Both the position numbers and the translations under genes were made by a program. Below the pieces are notes generated by a model that was given only the letters and a program-made list of their open reading frames with translations, made no database searches and was not told the origin of the DNA. This document shows, in pieces, positions 5,634 through 10,348 of a DNA stretch of 10,348 nucleotides. Source of the stretch: Pseudomonadota bacterium (GTDB lineage: Bacteria; Pseudomonadota; Alphaproteobacteria; Rhizobiales; Hyphomicrobiaceae); the NCBI GenBank assembly GCA_021813195.1, contig JAKALI010000089.1, forward strand, positions 1 through 10,348, in the 5' to 3' direction. Numbering within the stretch: the first letter of the stretch is position 1; every line of letters starts with the position of its first letter.

Positions 5634-6572
5634 TCAACCGTCCGCTCCCAACACCCACACCTCCTCGCGCACGCGGATATCGGCGAGGATGCGATCGAGG
5701 AGCAGGCAGGTGCGCTTGAACAGCTGCGAGCCGCGGCGATAATCGGCGGGCGCATAGAAATCGACGCGGCCCGCGCGGAACAGTTCGCGGCACGTATCGG
5801 CCGAACGCGCCGCATCATGCACAGCAATCGCATAGCCGCCGGATTTCTTCATGAGGGCCATCGAGGGCACGTCCGTCTCACCATCGCCGAAATAGATCAT
5901 ATTCGACCAGGGAATGGGCCGCTCGTGCTCGGGCATGTGACCGTTGATGCTTTCGCCCAAATCCTCGATGCCCTTGTTGATGCGAAAGAGATACTGCGTC
6001 TTGCCGGTGTCGGTGATGACGCGCTTGGGAAACGGCGTTTCGTAGGGCTCAAACCAGTATTCGCTCGCAAACACGTTGTGAAAATTGGGATAAATCGACG
6101 TGCCCTCGATGATTTCGGTCAGCCCAGACGACACGAGATAATGGCGCAACGTGATGCCGTGGGTTTCGGCGCGCAAGCGCACATAGGCGTCGATCTCGCC
6201 GAACCACTCCGTCACGCCGGGATAGAGCTCGACCGCCGCGCCCTGGCGCACGAGATCATCGCGATCGACCCGCAATCCCTTTTCGCGCGCCTTCTTGTAC
6301 ATGAGGTGCATGTAGGTGATGAGCGGATCAGCACCCTGTTCCTTCGCCACGCGCCCGCACTCGGCCCAGAACTCCTTCGGGTCGAGCCCGAGTTGTGGCA
6401 GGAAGGAGTACTCCTGCATGGGCCGCGGCGAGAGCGTGCCGTCGAAATCATAGACAAGAGCAATGGTCCGTTTGTCGAAACCGGGCCTTTCCACCGCCTT
6501 GAGGTGCGGGGGACGAGCTTTGGCGGATCGTTGAGGCATATCCTTCGCGGACAAGGGTGCGCGCGGGCTCAT
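5634..6572 (-). CDS. HAD-superfamily hydrolase (probable phosphatase)
   Basis: The protein has 312 residues from the ATG at 6572-6570, with AGGAG about 11 bases upstream. A second ATG at codon 12 (MPQRSAK) is an alternative start. All HAD signatures are present. Motif I is VYDFDGTLS (Asp42 nucleophile, Asp44 acid/base). Motif II is YLVSSGLTE (Ser148/Ser149). A motif III Lys lies near 183-191 (PFPKRVITDTGKTQ). Motif IV is IYFGDGETDVPSM (Asp230, Asp234). The segment between motifs I and II is about 100 residues and mostly helical in character, a C1-type cap (residues 50-145). This is a cytoplasmic Mg2+-dependent phosphohydrolase. The substrate cannot be deduced; the SSG and GDGETD pattern resembles the SerB-like branch, but the length and cap differ from SerB. 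It follows the LOG-family gene on the same strand after 136 bases, so the two may be co-transcribed. Confidence 0.88.
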   Translation of the reverse strand: MSPRAPLSAKDMPQRSAKARPPHLKAVERPGFDKRTIALVYDFDGTLSPRPMQEYSFLPQLGLDPKEFWAECGRVAKEQGADPLITYMHLMYKKAREKGLRVDRDDLVRQGAAVELYPGVTEWFGEIDAYVRLRAETHGITLRHYLVSSGLTEIIEGTSIYPNFHNVFASEYWFEPYETPFPKRVITDTGKTQYLFRINKGIEDLGESINGHMPEHERPIPWSNMIYFGDGETDVPSMALMKKSGGYAIAVHDAARSADTCRELFRAGRVDFYAPADYRRGSQLFKRTCLLLDRILADIRVREEVWVLGADG

Positions 6573-6708
6573 CGGGGTCCAGACTCCTCACGTCACGTGG
6601 CGGGGCGCTGCCCCGGCTGATCAGCATGAGCCTGCAGTGATTCGTGTGCCGTCAAGAAGGCGCGCCGTCGGCCCGCCAACAGCTTGCCACATCGGTGCGC
6701 AGAGCGGG

Positions 6709-7620
6709 CTAGAAATTGGCCAGTACGCCCAGACTAGGATCGATGTCGGTCTGCTTCGCAAAATGCGCCATCAATACAGGCACCACCTTTGAGGCCTCGT
6801 CGACGACTGTAAAGCGCACGTCGATGCCAGCGCGGATGAACGCGTCCGACTTCATGTGGGCGAGGAGATCGAGGAACGGGTCCCAAAAGCGCGCGACATT
6901 GGCGACGATAATGGGCTTGTCGTGTTGGCCAAGCTGCGACCAGGTGAGTTGTTCCACCAATTCTTCAAGCGTGCCAACCCCGCCGGGGAGCGCAACGAAC
7001 GCTGCCGAACGCTCAAACATGAGTTTCTTTCGCTCGTGCATGTCGCGCGTGACGATGAGGTCATTGACGTCCTTTAGCATCTGCTCGCGGTCGGTGAGAA
7101 AGCCGGGAATAATGCCCGTGACGTGTCCGCCCGCTGCCAGCGTGGCGCGCGCGACTTCACCCATCAGCCCGAGCGACCCACCGCCATAGACGAGCCCATA
7201 TCCCGCCCTCGCGAGGTCCTGGCCCAACTTGCGAGCCGCCTCGGCGTAGGCTGGGTTGGTGCCGAGCCCCGAACCGCAATAGACGCAAACGGAACGTTCC
7301 GGTGCACGGCGGGCTGCGGCCGGCTTGCGCGGCACAGCCCCGCGGGGGCTCTTACTCGTCGATCCGGATGAAACGCCCGCCGGCTTTACGGTTAACGTCT
7401 CGTTTTCTTTCGTCGTGAAACGCGATCTGCTTGTTTTGGCATCGGATTTCGTTGGCACGCGGATGATGACCTCGGCTTGGTGAACAACTGTCGTTGCAAA
7501 CTGACCTTTACGTCCGTCCATGGCGAGAATTGAGGCACGGCGGAGAGTGCCGGAGACCGCTCCCGCAATTTCACGCCCGAGCAGGATGAGGAGTGTATGC
7601 TGGCCTTCCTTGAAACCCAT
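6709..7620 (-). CDS. LOG family protein (TIGR00730), nucleoside 5'-monophosphate phosphoribohydrolase-type, with N-terminal extension
   Basis: The open frame encodes 303 residues. The LOG domain starts near residue 109 (RSVCVYCGSGLGTNPAY). It has the Rossmann loop YGLVYGGGSLGLMGEVA and the family active-site motifs MHERKKLMF (Arg197, Lys198) and PGGVGTLEE (212-220). The family hydrolyses N6-modified AMP such as cytokinin ribotides to the free base and ribose 5-phosphate, and some members act on AMP. The domain alone matches the usual length of about 190. The first 108 residues are an unusual Lys/Arg/Ser-rich extension. The start is uncertain. ATG 7620 is the longest, with only 53 bases to the divergent LysM gene. 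ATG 7521 and GTG 7458 (with GAGG about 11 bases upstream) are alternatives, and none has a strong ribosome binding site. Older annotations call such proteins 'lysine decarboxylase', which is not supported. Confidence 0.88.
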   Translation of the reverse strand: MGFKEGQHTLLILLGREIAGAVSGTLRRASILAMDGRKGQFATTVVHQAEVIIRVPTKSDAKTSRSRFTTKENETLTVKPAGVSSGSTSKSPRGAVPRKPAAARRAPERSVCVYCGSGLGTNPAYAEAARKLGQDLARAGYGLVYGGGSLGLMGEVARATLAAGGHVTGIIPGFLTDREQMLKDVNDLIVTRDMHERKKLMFERSAAFVALPGGVGTLEELVEQLTWSQLGQHDKPIIVANVARFWDPFLDLLAHMKSDAFIRAGIDVRFTVVDEASKVVPVLMAHFAKQTDIDPSLGVLANF

Positions 7621-7673
7621 ATAACGTCTAGAGATGTGGGCGGGGGCAGCCGCCAGTCAAGGACAGGAGTGGC

Positions 7674-9317
7674 GTGACGGTGCAGCGTACTGTGGCCCTC
7701 GCAATTGCGGTGATCGGCGCGGCAGCCTTAGCTGGCGTCGCAGGGGGCGTCGTGACCGCGACGCCGGGAGAGTCGGCCCGTTCGGGGTTTTACGCTCTCC
7801 TGCACTCGATGGTGCCATCCGCTTTTGCCGCAGCACGGCCGCCCACGATCGAGCGCGTGACCGTAACCAGTGGCGCAGCCGAATTCGAAGGGCGGGCTGA
7901 GGCGGGCGGCCTCGTCCGTCTGCTCGCAGCCAATCGCATGATCGCCGAAACGCGTGCGACGCGTGACGGTCGCTGGATGATCCGGCTCGAGGACGGTCTC
8001 AGTTCCGGTGAGCATCGCCTGCATGTGGTTTGCGTTTTAACGAACGCCTCGGACATCGTCGGCGACGAAGTGCGCATTGCTGTGCCGCCAGGTCTCGGTG
8101 CCACCGCCGTGGTCGCTTACGAGAGCGTGTTCTCTCAACCAACGGAGGCGACGGGGAACGTCGCGAAGATGCCGGAGGTGCGTGCGCGCGCCGAGCGGCT
8201 GGCGGAGGACGCCGGACAGGCCTTCGCGGAGGTGATGAAAGAGTCGAACCCCGGAGCGCCGAAATCCTCGGCGGACAGTGACATGCGTCCACAGCAGGGC
8301 GCCGGTCCCGACAAACCGACACCTCGTCCTGCGCAGATCGGCACCGACACGGGAGCCCCCTCACCTCCGACTGCTGACAACGAGAAGCCTGGGGGGGCCA
8401 TCGGCCGCTCGATTGATCAAATCGTTGATTGGTTGCGACGTTCCGCGCGCACGTACGATGAGCGCATTGCCAAGGAGTTGTCCGTGCCCGTCCCGGGAGC
8501 ACCTCCGGCCCCCAGCGTCGAGACCGCCGCCAAAGCTGCGCCGCCCCCCGCGCCAAGCGTAGCTGAACCGCAGAAGAAACCTCAGGATCGCGATACCGAG
8601 CGCGCTCGGGAGGACGCCAAACGCGTGGCCGAAGAACGCCGCCGGGCCGAGGACGACGCGGCGCAACGACGAAAAGCCGAAGACGCCCGACGCGCTGAGG
8701 ATCAGAAGCGCCGGGCCGCCGCCGCAGCGCAAGAAGCCGAGCGCGAAGCGGAGCAGGAACGCAAAGCCGCCGAGGAGCTGCGCCGTCGCAAAGAAGAAAC
8801 CGACCGGCAGATCGCCGAAAATCTGGAGCGGCTCAAGGAGGCGCGTGCGGAAGCAGATCGGCGCACCGGCTCCGGCAACACGGGCGAGCTGGCTCCCCGT
8901 GCGCCCCAGCCCCCAATCATGCTCGAACGATTCTGGTTGCCGGGGGAGAAACCTGACGAGGACGCGCGCGCTGCGCGGCTGGAGGACAACGAGGAGACGC
9001 CGAACGAGGAGGGCTCCGCCGAGCCCCCGATTGTGCAGTGGATTGATTCGCAAGGCCGCGCGCGATTGATCTCGGATGGCACGTACTCAAGTTCGTCTTT
9101 AACTGGATCATCAGCGACGCGCTGCCGCACCGGCCGCATGATCTATCGACACGGAAAACGATGGTACATCGTCGGCGCAAACGATACGCTGTGGTCTATC
9201 GCGCGGCGCACGTACGGCAGCGGGCGCCGTTGGACTCGCATTTACAATGCCAACAGGGGTCGCCTCGCGGATCCCGACATCGTCAAGCCGTGTCAACGTT
9301 TGCGGCTGCCTCGCTGA
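7674..9317 (+). CDS. Envelope protein with signal anchor, Ig-like region, coiled coil and C-terminal LysM domain
   Basis: The protein has 547 residues from the GTG at 7674, with AGGAG 4 bases upstream; a GTG two codons later is also possible. Residues 6-27 form a signal peptide or membrane anchor (TVALAIAVIGAAALAGVAGG). Residues 57-138 look like a bacterial Ig-like fold (IERVTVTSGAAEFEGRAEAG, then DGRWMIRLEDGLSSGEHRL). A Pro/Ala-rich linker (about 180-300) is followed by a highly charged, Ala/Glu/Arg/Lys-rich coiled coil (about 300-397), reminiscent of the TolA stalk. The C-terminus carries one LysM domain (WYIVGANDTLWSIARRTYGS, then NRGRLADPDIVKPCQRLRLP, about 495-546), which binds peptidoglycan glycan chains. 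Together these suggest an inner-membrane-anchored periplasmic protein that spans to the cell wall. LysM/Ig proteins of this layout occur in Hyphomicrobiales, but their role is not well defined. It is divergent from the LOG gene. Confidence 0.85.
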   Translation: MTVQRTVALAIAVIGAAALAGVAGGVVTATPGESARSGFYALLHSMVPSAFAAARPPTIERVTVTSGAAEFEGRAEAGGLVRLLAANRMIAETRATRDGRWMIRLEDGLSSGEHRLHVVCVLTNASDIVGDEVRIAVPPGLGATAVVAYESVFSQPTEATGNVAKMPEVRARAERLAEDAGQAFAEVMKESNPGAPKSSADSDMRPQQGAGPDKPTPRPAQIGTDTGAPSPPTADNEKPGGAIGRSIDQIVDWLRRSARTYDERIAKELSVPVPGAPPAPSVETAAKAAPPPAPSVAEPQKKPQDRDTERAREDAKRVAEERRRAEDDAAQRRKAEDARRAEDQKRRAAAAAQEAEREAEQERKAAEELRRRKEETDRQIAENLERLKEARAEADRRTGSGNTGELAPRAPQPPIMLERFWLPGEKPDEDARAARLEDNEETPNEEGSAEPPIVQWIDSQGRARLISDGTYSSSSLTGSSATRCRTGRMIYRHGKRWYIVGANDTLWSIARRTYGSGRRWTRIYNANRGRLADPDIVKPCQRLRLPR

Positions 9318-9444
9318 CGAAAAAAAGAATTCTCTGGTCCTAGACGGGCGCGGAGCGCTAGAGTTCCCAGCAATCAGCGCTCATAACGCGGTCCATCGCG
9401 CTGCGCAGCGCTCTCGTTTCATCAAGATGTGAAACCGACACAGC

Positions 9445-10348
9445 ATGGATGCCTCGACGTCAACTTCACGTGCCCCTGCCACAATCAAGAACGGACAGAG
9501 CAGCGCACTGCCCAAGGCGCCGATGAAGGGCGAGAATCCAAACTTTCTCGGCCTTCAAGCCCGCGCGGACCATTGGACGGTCTTTCGCGGACTGCTGCCG
9601 TTCGTGTGGCCAAAGGGACGGCCAGATTTGCGCGCCAACGTCGTGCTGGCCTTTGCCATGCTCGTTCTGGCCAAGCTCGTAACGGTGCTCATCCCGATCG
9701 CCTTCAAGCACATAACGGACTGGCTGACTGCGGACGCGCCCTCGACGATGACGCTCGGCGCAGGCGAACTTTCTATTGGCCTCACACTCTTGATTTTGGC
9801 CTATGGCGCCGGGCGGGTCGTGTCGATGGTGCTGAACCAGATCCGCGACGTTCTTTTCACCAAGGTTGGCCAGAACGCGGTACGCGCGCTCAACAACCGC
9901 ACGTTCCAACACCTTCACCGCTTGTCCCTGCGCTTTCATCTGGAACGGCGCACCGGCGGACTTTCGCGCGTGATCGAGCGCGGTACGCGCGGCATCGACC
10001 TCATCATGCGCATGGGGATCCTGCAGCTCGTGCCGACGCTGTTGGAATTGCTGCTCGTATGCGGGTTGCTCATTTATTTCTTCGATTGGACGTACGTCGT
10101 CATTCTGCTCGTCACGATCGCGGCCTACCTCTGGTTCACGTTCGCGGCCTCTGAGCGACGCATCGCCATCCGGCGCGAAATGAACGATAGCGACACGGAC
10201 GCCAACACCAAGGCGATCGACAGCCTGCTCAATTTCGAGACGGTCAAGTATTTTGGTAACGAGGAGGCCGAGCGCGCTCGTTTCGATCGCGCCATGGAGC
10301 GATACGAACGCGCCGCTGTGAAGACTTATGCGTCCTTAGGTTCGCTCA
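9445..10348 (+). CDS. Atm1-type ABC exporter half-transporter, N-terminal transmembrane part (3' end outside window)
   Basis: The frame is open from the ATG at 9445 to the window edge, giving 301 residues with no stop. An in-frame TGA at 9430-9432 excludes earlier starts. A second ATG at 9523 (codon 27) has a better-spaced AAGG and may be the real start. After a polar N-terminus, transmembrane segments lie near residues 64-87, 109-130, 190-212 and 216-236. The intracellular loops carry the signature of the Atm1/ABCB7/HMT1 branch: NNRTFQHLHRLSLRFHLERR, then TGGLSRVIERGTRGID, and later DSLLNFETVKYFGNEEAE. The nucleotide-binding domain would follow outside the window. Homologues form inner-membrane homodimers that export glutathione-conjugated metals or persulfides, linking iron-sulfur and heavy-metal homeostasis. 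The assignment to this branch rests on the loop motifs and is strong; the substrate is inferred from the family. Confidence 0.9.
   Translation, partial: MDASTSTSRAPATIKNGQSSALPKAPMKGENPNFLGLQARADHWTVFRGLLPFVWPKGRPDLRANVVLAFAMLVLAKLVTVLIPIAFKHITDWLTADAPSTMTLGAGELSIGLTLLILAYGAGRVVSMVLNQIRDVLFTKVGQNAVRALNNRTFQHLHRLSLRFHLERRTGGLSRVIERGTRGIDLIMRMGILQLVPTLLELLLVCGLLIYFFDWTYVVILLVTIAAYLWFTFAASERRIAIRREMNDSDTDANTKAIDSLLNFETVKYFGNEEAERARFDRAMERYERAAVKTYASLGSL

Noticed and set aside
5817..6620. 267-residue plus-strand open frame opposite the HAD gene
   Set aside because: It is the complement of a gene with all HAD motifs. Long antisense frames are common in GC-rich DNA.
9429..10154. 241-residue open frame within the ABC transporter start
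   Set aside because: It is out of frame with the Atm1-type transporter, whose membrane segments and loop motifs are unmistakable. The alternative product is Arg/His-rich and has no domain.

Overview
This window looks like chromosome from an alphaproteobacterium, most likely of the order Hyphomicrobiales. The reasons are high-GC genes, a Flp-type pilin next to a stand-alone CpaC-type N-terminal domain protein, a DUF2189 membrane protein, and an Atm1-type ABC exporter. Genus-level placement is a guess. No mobile element, CRISPR array, tRNA or rRNA gene was recognised.

Layout. Bases 1-431 hold the 3' end of dapE (lysine/peptidoglycan precursor synthesis). A bidirectional terminator-like hairpin (536-572) separates it from a convergent 52-residue Flp/Fap pilin gene (646-804, minus), which is too short for many gene callers. 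A 610-base gene-free stretch with an AT-rich core follows. Next come a secreted CpaC N-terminal-domain protein (1415-1945), a strong terminator (1984-2021) and a six-helix-range DUF2189 membrane protein (2210-3007). A small secreted His/Tyr/Lys-rich protein (3120-3449, minus) lies divergent from a ZIP-family metal importer of the ZupT type (3845-4642).

Bases 4643-5010 hold no gene but end in three adjacent perfect dyads. On the minus strand at 5011-5412 is a Ser/Tyr/Pro-rich secreted protein gene. It has an excellent ribosome binding site and signal peptide, but an in-frame TGA interrupts the signal peptide. A minus-strand pair follows: a LOG/TIGR00730-family protein with a long N-terminal extension (6709-7620) and a HAD-superfamily phosphatase (5634-6572). 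Divergent from them is a 547-residue envelope protein with a signal anchor, an Ig-like region, a long charged coiled coil and a C-terminal LysM domain (7674-9317). The window ends inside an Atm1-type half-transporter (9445 to the edge).

Common thread. Several genes act at the cell envelope: dapE, pilin, CpaC-like protein, LysM protein and two small secreted proteins. Two concern metals (ZupT-type importer, Atm1-type exporter). There is no clear large operon and no obvious new multi-gene system. The best candidates for a second look are the interrupted Ser-rich secreted gene, the His-rich protein facing the zinc importer, and the isolated pilin/CpaC-domain pair.
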